Notes: a model not told the origin generated them from the sequence alone. Numbered from the stretch's first letter, positions 1 to 9,120 are shown. The stretch is DNA of 64,000 nt from Streptomyces leeuwenhoekii (GCF_001013905.1 NZ_LN831790.1:4726001-4790000); one strand, 5' to 3'. Made by a program: numbers and translations.

Positions 1-852
1 GGCCAGGTAGTCCGCCATCACCGTCTCGCGCGGCACGCCGAGCGCGGTGAGCAGCGCGGCGCTCGCCCAGCCGGTCCGGTCCTTGCCGGCCGTGCAGTGG
101 TAGAGGGTGCCGTCCGGGTCGCCGTCCGCGAGGTCGGCGAAGACCGAGGAGTAGGCGGCCTTCGCCGACGCCGCGCCGACCATCGACTTCTCGACGTCGA
201 TCATCAGCCGCTCGGCCTCCGCGGCCGTCTTGGGCAGCGAGAAGACGGGGGAGCCGTCGCCCAGCACGTTCGCCGCGACGTACCGCGTGCCCTCGGGGAC
301 GCGGTCGGGGGCGTCGGTCCGCTCGGCGGTGGTCCGCAGGTCGTAGTCGGCGGCGAGGCCCAGCCGCTTCAGCTTGGCCAGATCGGCGTCGGTGAGCTTG
401 TCCAGCGAGTCGGACCGGTAGACCACGCCCATCTTCACCCAGCGGCCGTCCTTGGTGCGGTAACCACCGGCGTCGCGGAAGTTGACGGTCCCGTCGAGCT
501 CGATCAGCCGGTCGGCGAGCCGCAGCGCGCCCCCGTGCGCGGGCACGAGGTCGAACCACTGGCGGTCGGCGGCGGGCAGCCCCTTCACGGTGACCGTGCC
601 GGTGGCGCCGCCGGAGGCGACGGTACGGCCGTTGGCCCGGACGGCCACGTGCCGCACCCCGGGCGCCTTCCAGGTGACCGTGTAGGAGCCGTCGTCCCGC
701 GCGGTCACCTCGGCGGCGGTGAACGGGATGCGCTGGGCGCCGTGCCCCGGGTGGTGGGCGGGGGCCGCGGCGGCGGCCGGTGCCGCGAGGCCGACGAGCA
801 GCGCGGCGGCGGGCAGGACGCGGGCCGCCTTGACACGTGTGGTGTGGTCCAT
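1..852 (-). CDS. Secreted protein-tyrosine phosphatase, 3' end outside window
   Basis: The reading frame starts at ATG 852 and runs off the window at position 1, giving at least 284 residues. The first ~27 residues are an Ala/Leu-rich export signal. A beta-sandwich-like stretch (residues ~35-95) precedes a phosphatase domain. The P-loop motif HCTAGKDRTG is visible with its catalytic Cys at about residue 253, followed by WASAALLTALG. This P-loop is typical of bacterial DSP/Tyr phosphatases of the SIW14/Tyr_phosphatase3 type, which hydrolyse phosphotyrosine or phosphoinositides. Export suggests an extracytoplasmic substrate, which is inference. No strong ribosome site precedes the ATG, so the start is moderately secure. 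Confidence 0.85.
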   Translation of the reverse strand, partial: MDHTTRVKAARVLPAAALLVGLAAPAAAAAPAHHPGHGAQRIPFTAAEVTARDDGSYTVTWKAPGVRHVAVRANGRTVASGGATGTVTVKGLPAADRQWFDLVPAHGGALRLADRLIELDGTVNFRDAGGYRTKDGRWVKMGVVYRSDSLDKLTDADLAKLKRLGLAADYDLRTTAERTDAPDRVPEGTRYVAANVLGDGSPVFSLPKTAAEAERLMIDVEKSMVGAASAKAAYSSVFADLADGDPDGTLYHCTAGKDRTGWASAALLTALGVPRETVMADYLA

Positions 853-1022
853 GGCCGAAATCGTTCGCCAGTTCGGGAAGGGCCATGACAACGCCGCGTG
901 AACCGGGGCTGTCGGGCGGGCGGCATCCGCCGGGGGATGGGGTGGGAGGGGGCCAAGGGCGCGAACGGCGCGTAGCGGGCCCGGGGGGTGCCGCCGGGCG
1001 GCACGGAGGGCAGGATGTCCTC

Positions 1023-1349
1023 ATGAGCGTAGTCAAGATCAACGTATTGACCGTGCCGGCCGAGCAGCGCGAGACGCTGGAGAAGCGGTTCGCCTCCCGC
1101 GCCCACGCCGTGGAGAGCTCCGACGGCTTCGAGTGGTTCGAGCTGCTCCGTCCGGTCGAGGGCACCGACCAGTACCTGGTCTACACCCGGTGGCGGGACG
1201 AGGCGTCCTTCCAGGCGTGGATGGAGGGTCCCATGAAGACCGCCCACCAGGGCGGCGGAGAGGGCGGAGACCGTCCGAAGCCGGCCGCCAGCGGCTCCAC
1301 CCTCTGGTCCTTCGAGGTGGTGCAGCAGGCCGCCCCGAAGAGCGAGTAG
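1023..1349 (+). CDS. Antibiotic biosynthesis monooxygenase (ABM) domain protein
   Basis: The product has 108 residues. It opens with SVVKINVLTVPAEQRE and contains the FEWFELLRP and YLVYTRWRDEASFQAW segments characteristic of the ABM ferredoxin-like fold (HmoA/YgiN type). Members are small dimeric oxygenases or haem-degrading enzymes; the substrate here cannot be told. The start at 1023 is preceded by GGAGGGCAGGA; an in-frame extension upstream to 837 runs through non-coding sequence and is rejected. It stands alone, convergent with the DUF397 gene downstream. Confidence 0.88.
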   Translation: MSVVKINVLTVPAEQRETLEKRFASRAHAVESSDGFEWFELLRPVEGTDQYLVYTRWRDEASFQAWMEGPMKTAHQGGGEGGDRPKPAASGSTLWSFEVVQQAAPKSE

Positions 1350-1381
1350 CCCTCCGGGCCCTCCCCGCACCCGCCCGGGGC

Positions 1382-1564
1382 TCAGCGCCCCGCGGCGAAC
1401 GCCAGGAACCGCCCCCAGGAGGCGCCGGCGAAGGTGAGACGGGCGCCGTTCACGTCCTTGGAGTCACGGACGTGGACGGCGGGGGCGGCTGCCGCCACCT
1501 CGACGCAGTCGGGGCCGTCGTTGCCGCTGTAGCTGCTCTTGGTCCAGTTCAGCTCGGGGGTCAT
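1382..1564 (-). CDS. DUF397 small protein (distal copy)
   Basis: Sixty residues with the DUF397 signature: W-[TF]-KSSYSGNDG-PDCVEVA, then VHVRDSKD and LTFAGASW-RFLAF. DUF397 proteins act as small partners of HTH-DUF5753 transcription factors in streptomycetes (Scr1/Scr2 and BldB/AbaA-like relatives). It is the third gene of a minus-strand unit after the HTH gene (1765-2577) and another DUF397 gene (1580-1768), about 50% identical to the latter, so a local duplication is likely. Confidence 0.9.
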   Translation of the reverse strand: MTPELNWTKSSYSGNDGPDCVEVAAAAPAVHVRDSKDVNGARLTFAGASWGRFLAFAAGR

Positions 1565-1579
1565 GGGTCTCCCGGGGGC

Positions 1580-1768
1580 TCAGTGTTCCGCGGTGAATGC
1601 CAGGAACTGGTTCCAGGTGGTGTCGGTGAAGGTGAGGCGGGCGCCGTCCCGGTTCTTGGAGTCGCGGACGTGGACGGCGGGGGTGGTGGGGGCTATGGCT
1701 ACCTCGACGCAGTCGGGGCCGTCGTTGCTGCTGTAGCTGCTCTTGAACCACTCCAGCGCGGAGGTCAT
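1580..1768 (-). CDS. DUF397 small protein (proximal copy)
   Basis: Sixty-two residues beginning MTSALEWFKSSYSSNDG and ending WNQFLAFTAEH, a full-length DUF397 protein. Its ATG overlaps the stop of the HTH-DUF5753 gene by 4 bases (ATGA), so the two are translationally coupled. The family usually antagonises or modulates its HTH partner, sometimes described as toxin-antitoxin-like; which role applies here is not visible. Confidence 0.92.
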   Translation of the reverse strand: MTSALEWFKSSYSSNDGPDCVEVAIAPTTPAVHVRDSKNRDGARLTFTDTTWNQFLAFTAEH

Positions 1769-2577
1769 GTCTCTTCTCCCAGTACTTTCTCGACGAAGGC
1801 CAGGGACTCCCGGGGAGTGAGAGCCTGCGCCCGGATCATTCCATAACGCATCTCCAGGATCTGGACGTCCCGTGGTTCGCTGATCACGCGGCTGTGTAGC
1901 TGGCCCTCCGAGTGCCCCAGGGTCTTGCCGTCCCGTAGTTTCAGCAGCCGCATCGGCCCGCCCATACCCGCGTGATCCTCCCGGTCGGTAGGCATCACCT
2001 GGATCGCGACATGCCGCAAGCTGCTGATGTCCAACAAGCGCTCGAGTTGCTGTCGCAGCACCATTCTGCCGCCGATGGGCCGCCGCAGGGTCACCTCTTC
2101 CAAGACGAAGGTGAGCAACGGCGCAGGTACTCGCTCGAATACACGCTGCCGGGCCATACGGGCGGCGACCTGCCGGTTGATCTCGTCCTCCGTGTAGGCG
2201 GGACTCCGCATGGCAAACAGCGCTCGCGCGTACGCCTCGGTCTGCAACAGGCCGTGCATATTGTGGGTGGCGTACGCTCCCAACTCGACGGCCTCGTCCT
2301 CTAGCTTTGCCAAGTCCCGTACCTGCTTGGGGTACCGAGCCTTCTCCACGTCCTCCTTCATCGCGGACAGCTTGCCGCCCGCCCCGACCACCTCGTCCGC
2401 GTTGTCCAGGAACTCCGGCTTGGGCACCCGGCGTCCGCACTCGACGGACGCGACCATCTCCTCGCCGTACCCGATCGCGGCCCCGAACTCCGCCCGCCGT
2501 AGCCCGGCCGCCTCACGCCACATTTTGATCTGCCGACCGACCGCCCTGAGTACCGCCGCGGCCTCCTCGTCCTCCAC
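1765..2577 (-). CDS. HTH-type XRE regulator with DUF5753 domain
   Basis: Two hundred and seventy residues. Residues ~10-65 form an XRE helix-turn-helix (MWREAAGLRRAEFGAAIGYG, then VASVECGRRVPKP). The remainder is the DUF5753 ligand-response domain with the usual YATHNMHGLLQTEAYARAL and LRHVAIQVMPTD elements. It is coupled to two downstream DUF397 genes and divergent from the HATPase gene at 2691 across a 113-bp spacer. This HTH/DUF397/HATPase arrangement recurs throughout Streptomyces genomes and usually touches development or secondary metabolism; the specific target is unknown. Confidence 0.93.
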   Translation of the reverse strand: MEDEEAAAVLRAVGRQIKMWREAAGLRRAEFGAAIGYGEEMVASVECGRRVPKPEFLDNADEVVGAGGKLSAMKEDVEKARYPKQVRDLAKLEDEAVELGAYATHNMHGLLQTEAYARALFAMRSPAYTEDEINRQVAARMARQRVFERVPAPLLTFVLEEVTLRRPIGGRMVLRQQLERLLDISSLRHVAIQVMPTDREDHAGMGGPMRLLKLRDGKTLGHSEGQLHSRVISEPRDVQILEMRYGMIRAQALTPRESLAFVEKVLGEET

Positions 2578-2690
2578 CTCTTCTCCTCCCGTTGTACGAG
2601 CCGTACGACCACGTCAGGCAGCCGGACAGTGACCGTCCGTACCCAGGTCGCGGCTGTTCAGAGTAGGGACGGTCGGCCACGCTGGGTGAC

Positions 2691-3125
2691 ATGACCCGGA
2701 ATTCGGCCCCCGAAATGATGGACGTGAAACGGAACTTCGCGATTCAGCTCTCCTCGACGCGCCGCGGCGCCCGACTCGCGCGGCTCCTGACCGAGCGCCA
2801 GCTCGACGACTGGGGCGTGCCCTCCCGGGGCGCGGCCCAGATCGTGGCGGAGCTGGCGTCGAACGCCGTGCTCCACGGCCGGGTCCCGGGCCGCGATTTC
2901 CGGCTGCGGCTGAAGCTGCTGGGCGACGGCACCCTCCGTATCGAGGTCACGGACGCCCGGGGCGACCGGGTCCCGCGCGTCCGGGGGCCGGTGACCCCGG
3001 ACGCGGAGTCGGGCCGGGGGCTGCGGATCGTGGCGGCGTTCGCGGATCGCTGGGGTGTGGACGAGGGGCTCGTCCCCGCCAAGACCGTGTGGGCCGAACT
3101 GACCCCGGGGCACGGGGACCGGTGA
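2691..3125 (+). CDS. ATP-binding protein, anti-sigma-factor-like HATPase
   Basis: One hundred and forty-four residues of HATPase_c_2 (GHKL) type. The N-box reads AELASNAVLHG (residues ~53-63), the G1 box VTDARGDRVP and the G2 box SGRGLRIVAAF. The length is that of a stand-alone RsbW-like anti-sigma kinase, many of which are encoded beside HTH-DUF5753 genes in streptomycetes. No anti-anti-sigma factor or sigma gene is adjacent, so its partner is unknown. Confidence 0.9.
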   Translation: MTRNSAPEMMDVKRNFAIQLSSTRRGARLARLLTERQLDDWGVPSRGAAQIVAELASNAVLHGRVPGRDFRLRLKLLGDGTLRIEVTDARGDRVPRVRGPVTPDAESGRGLRIVAAFADRWGVDEGLVPAKTVWAELTPGHGDR

Positions 3126-3259
3126 CCCGGGAAGTCCGGCCACCCGAAAGGGTGGCGGTGCGGCCGATAACCGGCCACCCGGCCCCCCTCCTGTCCCGGA
3201 CGCCCCTGAACGCCCCGCCCGTTCGATTACAGTGCTCGACGTCGTACGAGGGACGAACG

Positions 3260-4393
3260 GTGCCCCGGGAGGTCTGGGTGGACGCGACAGCCGGGGTCGT
3301 CTGGGGGCGGGCCGAGCAGCAGGACTTCCGCAGCCGGGTGCGCGGGACACTGCTCGGGACCGCCGTGGGCGACGCGCTGGGCGCGCCGGTCGACGGGGCG
3401 GACCTCGCCGCGATCCGGGAGACGTACGGCGCGGAGGGGCTGGCGGACCTGGCCCCCGCCTACGGGCGGCGCGGCGCCGTCACCCATCTGACGCAGCTCA
3501 CCCTGTTCTCCGTGGACGGGCTGATCCGCGCCCAGGTGCGGCGGGACACCGGCGCCTGGCATCCGCCGACCGATGTGCACCGGGCGTATCTGCGCTGGGC
3601 CGCCACCCAGCGGGACTGGGGGCCCGACGAGCGCCGCGCGGAGGACGGCTGGCTGGCCCGCGAGGAGTGGCTGTACACCCGGCGCGACCCGACGCGGGCG
3701 CTGCTGCTGGGCCTCGGGGATACGGTCATGGGCACCCCGGACGCGCCGAAGAACCCCGAGGAGCGGGGGCCGGAGGCGGCGGGGCGCTCGGCCCCTTTCG
3801 GGCTGCTGGTCGGTTGGGATCCGCAGCTCGTCGCCCAGCTCGCCGTGGAGTGCGCGGCCCAGACCCACGGGCACCCCGCGGCCCGGCTCGCGGCGGCCGC
3901 GTACGCGGTGACCGTGCACGGGCTGGCGCGCGGGGCAGCGCTGGAGCCGGCGGTCCGGCACGCGCTCGTGGTGCTCGCCACCCGGCCGGGGCACGAGCCG
4001 GTCTCCGAGGCGCTCCAGGAGGCGCTGGGGGCGGTCCGGCAGGGGCTGCCGACGCCCGAGCGGGTGGCCGGGCTGGTCGGCGACGGCACGGCCGAGGAGC
4101 TGGTGGCCACCGCCGTCTACTGCGCCTCCGTGGGCGAGGACGCCCGGCACGGGCTCGCCCTCGCCGTCAACCACGACGGGCCCTCCGCCGCGGCGGGCGC
4201 CCTGACGGGCGGACTGCTCGGCGCCCTGCACGGCGAGACGGCTCTCCCCCCGGCCTGGGTGGCCGAGCTGGAAGGCCGCCCCACCCTGCTGGAGCTGGCC
4301 GACGACTTCGCGATGGAGCTCACCCAGGGCGCGGCCCTGCACGGCCCGGCGGGGGCGGCCCCGGGGTGGCTGGCCCGGTACCCCCGGGCCTGA
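3260..4393 (+). CDS. ADP-ribosylglycohydrolase family protein
   Basis: About 377 residues. The N-terminal GTLLGTAVGDALGAPVDG (residues ~26-43) is the family signature, and the C-terminal AVNHDGPSAAAGALTGGLLG segment is the conserved metal/substrate loop. Such enzymes remove ADP-ribose from proteins or nucleic acids (DraG/ARH-like). The usual second acidic metal motif is less clear, with NHDGPS replacing the more usual GGDTD, so activity should not be assumed. Start: GTG 3260 preceded by GAGGGA; GTG 3278 preceded by GGGAGG is an equally good alternative. Confidence 0.85.
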   Translation: MPREVWVDATAGVVWGRAEQQDFRSRVRGTLLGTAVGDALGAPVDGADLAAIRETYGAEGLADLAPAYGRRGAVTHLTQLTLFSVDGLIRAQVRRDTGAWHPPTDVHRAYLRWAATQRDWGPDERRAEDGWLAREEWLYTRRDPTRALLLGLGDTVMGTPDAPKNPEERGPEAAGRSAPFGLLVGWDPQLVAQLAVECAAQTHGHPAARLAAAAYAVTVHGLARGAALEPAVRHALVVLATRPGHEPVSEALQEALGAVRQGLPTPERVAGLVGDGTAEELVATAVYCASVGEDARHGLALAVNHDGPSAAAGALTGGLLGALHGETALPPAWVAELEGRPTLLELADDFAMELTQGAALHGPAGAAPGWLARYPRA

Positions 4394-4493
4394 GCCCGGC
4401 TGCCCGGGCGGGCGGGAAAACAGGTGTCCGGGACGGCACGCCGCCGCGATCATGGGCTGGTCAAGGTACCGCTGCCGCCGAGGAGTCACGCCC

Positions 4494-5144
4494 ATGCCCG
4501 TACCCCCCGACCCGACGGTCCTCCACCCGATGCCCGAGCAGCCGAGGGTGGTGCTCCTCAAGCCCTTGGTGAAGTCCCCGCTGATAGAGGTCGGGGAGTA
4601 CTCCTACTACGACGACCCGGACGACCCGACCGCCTTCGAGACGCGCAACGTGCTGTACCACTTCGGGCCCGAGCGGCTGGTCATCGGCAAGTTCTGCGCG
4701 CTGGCCACCGGGGTGCGCTTCCTCATGAACGGCGCCAACCACCGGATGGACGGCCCCTCGACCTTCCCCTTCCCCGCCATGGGCGGCTCGTGGGCCGGGC
4801 ACATGGACCTGGTCACGAATCTGCCCAACCGCGGGGACACCGTCGTCGGCAACGACGTCTGGCTCGGCCACGGCGCGACGGTGATGCCCGGCGTGCGGAT
4901 CGGCCACGGCGCGATCGTCGGCTCCGGGTCCGTGGTCACCTCCGACGTGCCCGACTACGGCATCGTCGGCGGCAACCCGGCCCGCCTCATCCGCACCCGG
5001 TACAGCGAGGACGAGATCGCCCGGCTGCTGGCGGTGGCCTGGTGGGACTGGCCGGCCGAGCACATCACCGAGCACGTGCGGACCATCATCTCGGGCACCA
5101 TCGCCGACCTGGAGGCCGCGGCCCCCCGCGCCCCGCGGGCCTGA
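4494..5144 (+). CDS. Hexapeptide-repeat acetyltransferase, Vat/CatB type
   Basis: Two hundred and sixteen residues starting at ATG 4494 with AGGAG eight bases upstream. It shows LVIGKFCALATGVRFLMNGANH, the left-handed beta-helix repeats TVVGNDVWLGHGATVMPGVR and GHGAIVGSGSVVTSDVPDY, and the IVGGNPARLI exit loop. This is the xenobiotic acetyltransferase layout (Vat(D), CatB3; usual length 205-220). Such enzymes O-acetylate streptogramin A or chloramphenicol, but many chromosomal homologues are of unknown specificity. The catalytic-type His in GANH is present. Confidence 0.9.
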   Translation: MPVPPDPTVLHPMPEQPRVVLLKPLVKSPLIEVGEYSYYDDPDDPTAFETRNVLYHFGPERLVIGKFCALATGVRFLMNGANHRMDGPSTFPFPAMGGSWAGHMDLVTNLPNRGDTVVGNDVWLGHGATVMPGVRIGHGAIVGSGSVVTSDVPDYGIVGGNPARLIRTRYSEDEIARLLAVAWWDWPAEHITEHVRTIISGTIADLEAAAPRAPRA

Positions 5145-5195
5145 CGCCCGCCGCCGGACCCGCCCGGGGCCACGCGGTGGCCCGGGAGAACGGCC

Positions 5196-5232
5196 GGGGG
5201 CGGTGGACGGCGAAGGGCCGTCCACCACCCCC
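5196..5232. terminator. Bidirectional hairpin between convergent genes
   Basis: A stem of GGTGGACGG (5202-5210) with CCGTCCACC (5218-5226), extended after one mismatch by GGGGG/CCCCC, closes a 7-base loop. It lies between the acetyltransferase (stop 5144) and the symporter (stop 5245), so it can end both transcripts. Confidence 0.7.
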
Positions 5233-5244
5233 GAACGAAAGACC

Positions 5245-6822
5245 CTAGTCCCGCAGCCGCGTGGTGCCCAGCGCGTCGTCCGCGCCGCCCGCCGGGGCGG
5301 GGACCGCCGCCGCGCCCGCGGAGTCGCCGCCGTCCGTGTTCACCCGCTCGATGATCGCGAGCCGTTCCGGGGTGTCCTCCGGCTTGGCGAAGCCGATCAC
5401 GATGTACAGCACCAGCGAGACCGCCAGCGGGATCGAGACCTGGTACTGGAGCGGCACGCCACCGTCGACGTTCCAGTGGATCGGGTAGTTCACCAGCCAG
5501 AAGGCGAACAGACCGGCGGCCCAGCTCGTGAGCGCGGCCGTCGGGCCGGAGCGGCGGAACGGGCGGAGCAGGCCGAGCATCATCGGGATCGCGATCGGGC
5601 CCATCAGACCGGCCACCCACTTGATCACGACGGTGATGATGTCCTTGAAGGCGGGCGAGTTGACCTGGGTCGCCACCGCCATCGACAGGGCGAGGAAGAG
5701 CACCGTTGTCAGCCGCGCCGCGATCAGCCCGCTGCGCTCGCTCCACCCCCGCGCCTTCGCCGACAGCACCGGGGCCACGTCCCGGGTGAACACCGCCGCG
5801 ATCGCGTTGGCGTCGGAGGAGCACATGGCCATCGTGTGGGAGAAGAAGCCGACGATCACCAGGCCGAGCAGGCCGTGCGGGAGGAGCTGCTCGGTCATCA
5901 GGGCGTAGGAGTCGGAGCCGTCCGCCGTCTTGGACTCCACCAGCAGCGGCGACATCCACATCGGGAAGAACAGCACCAGCGGCCACACCAGCCACAGCAC
6001 CGCCGACAGCCGCGCCGACCGCTCGGCCTCACGCGCGTTCGGCGTCGCCATGTAGCGCTGCGCCTGGTTGAGCATGCCGCCGTTGTACTCGAAGAGCTTG
6101 ATGAAGAGGTAGGCGAGCAGGAACACCATGCCGTACGGGCCGGCCAGCGGCTTCTCGTGGCCGTCCAGGGCGGGCTCGTCCCACACGCCGAAGAAGCCGC
6201 CGTGGTCGCCGAGTTCCGCCAGGACCGCCACGAACATGGCGACACCGGCCAGGAGCTGGATGACGAACTGGCCCAGCTCGGTCAGCGCGTCCGCCCACAG
6301 GCCGCCGATCGTGCAGTAGATGCCCGTGACCACGCCGGTGATGAGGATGCCCTGGTTGAGCGAGATGCCGGTGAACACCGACAGCAGCGTCGCGATCGCG
6401 GCCCACTTGGCGCCCACGTCCACGATCTTCAGCAGCATGCCGGACCAGGCCAGCGCCTGTTGGGTGCGCAGGTCGTAGCGGTTCTTCAGGTACTCCAACG
6501 GGGACGCCACATGGAGGCGGGACCGCAGCCGGTTGATGCGCGGCGCGAACAGCTTGGAGCCGATGGCGATGCCGATGGCGATGGGGAAGGACCAGGTGAC
6601 GAAGGACGTGACGCCGTAGGTGTAGGCGATGCCCGCGTACCCGGTGAACATCACCGCGCTGTATCCCGACATGTGGTGCGAGATGCCCGAGAGCCACCAG
6701 GGCATCTTCCCGCCGGCCGTGAAGAAGTCGCTGACGTTGTCCACACGCTTGTGGGACCAGACGCCGATCAGGACCATCACGGCGAAGTAGCCGATGAGCA
6801 CGGCCCAGTCGAGACTGTTCAT
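5245..6822 (-). CDS. Sodium:solute symporter (SSS family)
   Basis: Five hundred and twenty-five residues with about 13 hydrophobic segments, the usual size and topology of an SSS/SLC5 transporter. N-terminal DWAVLIGYFAVMVLIGVWS, the GKMPWWLSGISHHMSGYSAVMFTGYAGIAYTYG region (segmented TM1-TM3, Na+ site) and the C-terminal Glu/Asp-rich tail are typical of the solute-sodium symporters annotated for sugars (SGLT-like) in actinobacteria. Substrate is not predictable from sequence alone. It is monocistronic; its upstream region contains two inverted repeats. Confidence 0.9.
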   Translation of the reverse strand: MNSLDWAVLIGYFAVMVLIGVWSHKRVDNVSDFFTAGGKMPWWLSGISHHMSGYSAVMFTGYAGIAYTYGVTSFVTWSFPIAIGIAIGSKLFAPRINRLRSRLHVASPLEYLKNRYDLRTQQALAWSGMLLKIVDVGAKWAAIATLLSVFTGISLNQGILITGVVTGIYCTIGGLWADALTELGQFVIQLLAGVAMFVAVLAELGDHGGFFGVWDEPALDGHEKPLAGPYGMVFLLAYLFIKLFEYNGGMLNQAQRYMATPNAREAERSARLSAVLWLVWPLVLFFPMWMSPLLVESKTADGSDSYALMTEQLLPHGLLGLVIVGFFSHTMAMCSSDANAIAAVFTRDVAPVLSAKARGWSERSGLIAARLTTVLFLALSMAVATQVNSPAFKDIITVVIKWVAGLMGPIAIPMMLGLLRPFRRSGPTAALTSWAAGLFAFWLVNYPIHWNVDGGVPLQYQVSIPLAVSLVLYIVIGFAKPEDTPERLAIIERVNTDGGDSAGAAAVPAPAGGADDALGTTRLRD

Positions 6823-6854
6823 GTGCCCCCCTTCCAGGGTCCGCCTTGTGAACT

Positions 6855-6886
6855 CCGCTCAGCGGATTGGCACTTCGCCTGAGCGG
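6855..6886. promoter_or_regulatory. Inverted repeat upstream of the symporter gene
   Basis: CCGCTCAG (6855-6862) and CTGAGCGG (6879-6886) form a perfect 8-bp inverted repeat with a 16-bp spacer, 33 bp upstream of the symporter start. The distance between arm centres (~24 bp) fits an operator. Binding factor unknown. Confidence 0.45.
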
Positions 6887-6997
6887 GGTAGGGGCGAGGC
6901 AGGCCGCGAAGTGCCCGCTCATCCTGGGTGGGGGTACGCGGACACGACAAGGAAGGGGAAGGTCAAGAGGAAGTAAAAATGTTCGGTGCGGTGACCG

Positions 6998-7017
6998 CCG
7001 TTCACTCACATGAACGG
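6998..7017. promoter_or_regulatory. Inverted repeat CCGTTCA-N6-TGAACGG
   Basis: A perfect 7-bp inverted repeat with a 6-bp spacer, located between the 3' end of the membrane protein gene (stop at 7038) and the symporter promoter region. It is AT-richer than its surroundings, so an operator is more likely than a terminator. Confidence 0.4.
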
Positions 7018-7037
7018 TATTCCTGCTGGCCGCGGGG

Positions 7038-8921
7038 TCAGCGCAGCTCCTCGGGACACGGCGTCCCGCGCGGGAGCTGGTAGGGCGCCGCCAGCCGGTA
7101 CGTGCCCGGCTCGGGCGCGAGCAGCACCGTCCACCGGTCGCCCTCGGCGTCCTCCTCGGTCTCCATCAGGCAGCCGTGGACGTTGTCGTACGTCTTCGGC
7201 GTGCCCTCGGGACGGTTCCGGGACGCCTCCGTCTCCTGCGGCGCCCCGAGGCTCTTGCCCTCGGCGTCGACGATGCTCAGCCACGGCGAGTACGGGATGC
7301 GGACCAGGACCCGGCCCGCCCGCTGGACCCGGATCGTCCACTCGCCCTGCTCGGCCCGCTCCACGACCGCGTGCGGCTCGGCCAGCGGCGCCGGGTCCGT
7401 CACCCGGAAGAGCTGCCAGTTGGCGTCGCCCCAGATCTGCTCCAGGTACGGCAGCCCCCGCTGCACCAGTTGCCGCTCCCGCTCGCCGCCGTCGCCGTCC
7501 GGCTCGTCCTTCGGCAGGACGACGAAGTGGACGGCCCACCGCTTGAGCCACTCGTGGTAATTGGCCGAGTTGAGCGTGTCGTCGTAGAAGAGCGGGTTGC
7601 GCTCCATGTCGGCCTGCCGGTTCCAGCCGCGGGCCAGGTTCACGTACGGCGCGAGCGCCGACGCCTCCCGGTGCGAACGGGCGGGCACGACCTCCACCCG
7701 GCCCTTCTCGGCGCCGACCTCCTGGAGCTCGTTGACCAGCGGCGCCAGCTCACGCGCCCAGGACGCGGCCGGGGTGGTGTGGATGACGTCGTCGACCGAC
7801 TTGAACCCTATCCACGCCACGAACCCGGCGAGGGCGATCACGAGGGCGTACCACTTGCGCGTGCGCGCCACCGTGAACGGCAGCGCGGCCACCAGCACCG
7901 CGCCCGCGAAGAGCATCGCCAGCCGGGTGATGTTGGAGCCGATCTGCGAGCTGATCACCCACACCAGCAGCACCGCCAGGGCGTACACCCCGGCCGTGAT
8001 CCGCACGGTCACCCACTCGCGCGGCACGATCACGCACACGAAGACCGCGTACGCCAGCGGCAGGAAGGCCGAGCCGAACGACATCGGCTGGGTGCCGGAG
8101 AACGGGAAGAGCCACGCCGACAGCGCCACCACCGCGCTCGGCGCCAGCCCCAGCGCCCAGGCGCCCGGCCGCCGCTTCTGCAGGAACAGCGCCGCCGCGA
8201 CCAGGCCCACGAACAGGCCGGCGACCGGCGAGGCCATGGTGGCGAGGGCCGCCAGCGGCGCCGCGCACAGCGCCTTCGCCCACCGCTTGTAGCGCCAGCG
8301 GTACGGCCAGCAGAAGACCACGGCGACCGCGCCGAGCGCGAACATCGTGCCCAGCCCGAACGTCACCCGCCCCGAGACCGCGTTGCCCAGCAGCCCGAAG
8401 AGACCCGCCAGCGCGGGCAGCAGGGGCCGGGTCACCGCCCGGCTGCGGGCCAGGACCAGCGTGAGCAGACCGGCCGAGAGCGTCCCGGCGATCATCATCG
8501 TGGTGCGGACGCCCAGCACCGACATCAAATACGGCGACACCACGCTGTACGACACCGGGTGCATGCCGCCGTACCAGGCGAGGTTGTACGCCGAGTCGGG
8601 GTGCCGGCCGACGAACTCCGCCCACGCGTCCTGCGCCGCCAGGTCACCCCCGCTGTTCGCGAAGGTGAAGAACCAGGCTATGTGGAGGACGCCGGCCAGT
8701 ACGGTCACCGACAGGACCGGATGGCCGGTCACCCGCTCCCGCACGGCCAGGGCGGCGGCCCGCGGACGGGACGGGGGCGGCGGGCGATGGCCGGACGGGC
8801 GCGGGGCACCGCCCCGGCCGGGGTGCCCGGCGTCGGGCCCCGGGGGGCCCGACGGTATTCGGGGGCCCGCCCCCGGGCCCGGATCGGCGTCGTCGGCGCG
8901 TGTCGGCTCCGCAGTGGCCAC
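7038..8921 (-). CDS. Multi-spanning membrane protein of unknown function
   Basis: About 627 residues from a GTG at 8921 preceded by GGGGAG nine bases upstream; an ATG at 8975 would add 18 residues without a good ribosome site. After a Pro-rich cytoplasmic arm, roughly ten to eleven transmembrane helices cover residues ~60-370. A soluble C-terminal half follows, with WNRQADMERNPLFYD and YSPWLSIVDAEGKSLG. The membrane part followed by an extracytoplasmic domain resembles polytopic glycosyltransferase-like or arabinofuranosyltransferase-like proteins, but no catalytic Asp-Glu signature is clear; automated annotation often calls such proteins MFS. Function not assigned. Confidence 0.85.
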   Translation of the reverse strand: MATAEPTRADDADPGPGAGPRIPSGPPGPDAGHPGRGGAPRPSGHRPPPPSRPRAAALAVRERVTGHPVLSVTVLAGVLHIAWFFTFANSGGDLAAQDAWAEFVGRHPDSAYNLAWYGGMHPVSYSVVSPYLMSVLGVRTTMMIAGTLSAGLLTLVLARSRAVTRPLLPALAGLFGLLGNAVSGRVTFGLGTMFALGAVAVVFCWPYRWRYKRWAKALCAAPLAALATMASPVAGLFVGLVAAALFLQKRRPGAWALGLAPSAVVALSAWLFPFSGTQPMSFGSAFLPLAYAVFVCVIVPREWVTVRITAGVYALAVLLVWVISSQIGSNITRLAMLFAGAVLVAALPFTVARTRKWYALVIALAGFVAWIGFKSVDDVIHTTPAASWARELAPLVNELQEVGAEKGRVEVVPARSHREASALAPYVNLARGWNRQADMERNPLFYDDTLNSANYHEWLKRWAVHFVVLPKDEPDGDGGERERQLVQRGLPYLEQIWGDANWQLFRVTDPAPLAEPHAVVERAEQGEWTIRVQRAGRVLVRIPYSPWLSIVDAEGKSLGAPQETEASRNRPEGTPKTYDNVHGCLMETEEDAEGDRWTVLLAPEPGTYRLAAPYQLPRGTPCPEELR

Positions 8922-9120
8922 CTGAAGGCACTCCCCGTGTCCCGTGTGCTGTTCCCGGCCGCGTTCCCTTCCCATGGTGTCCGTGTCCCATGGAGTTCAC
9001 GACCGCGTTTTCCGCGACCTGCGACCTTGCCCCGTTTCGTGACGCTAGCACGCACCCCGCCGGCGGTCGCCCGGGGTGGGCGCCGACGACGGGGTGCGTG
9101 AGCGGGACTCGGGAGGGGCG

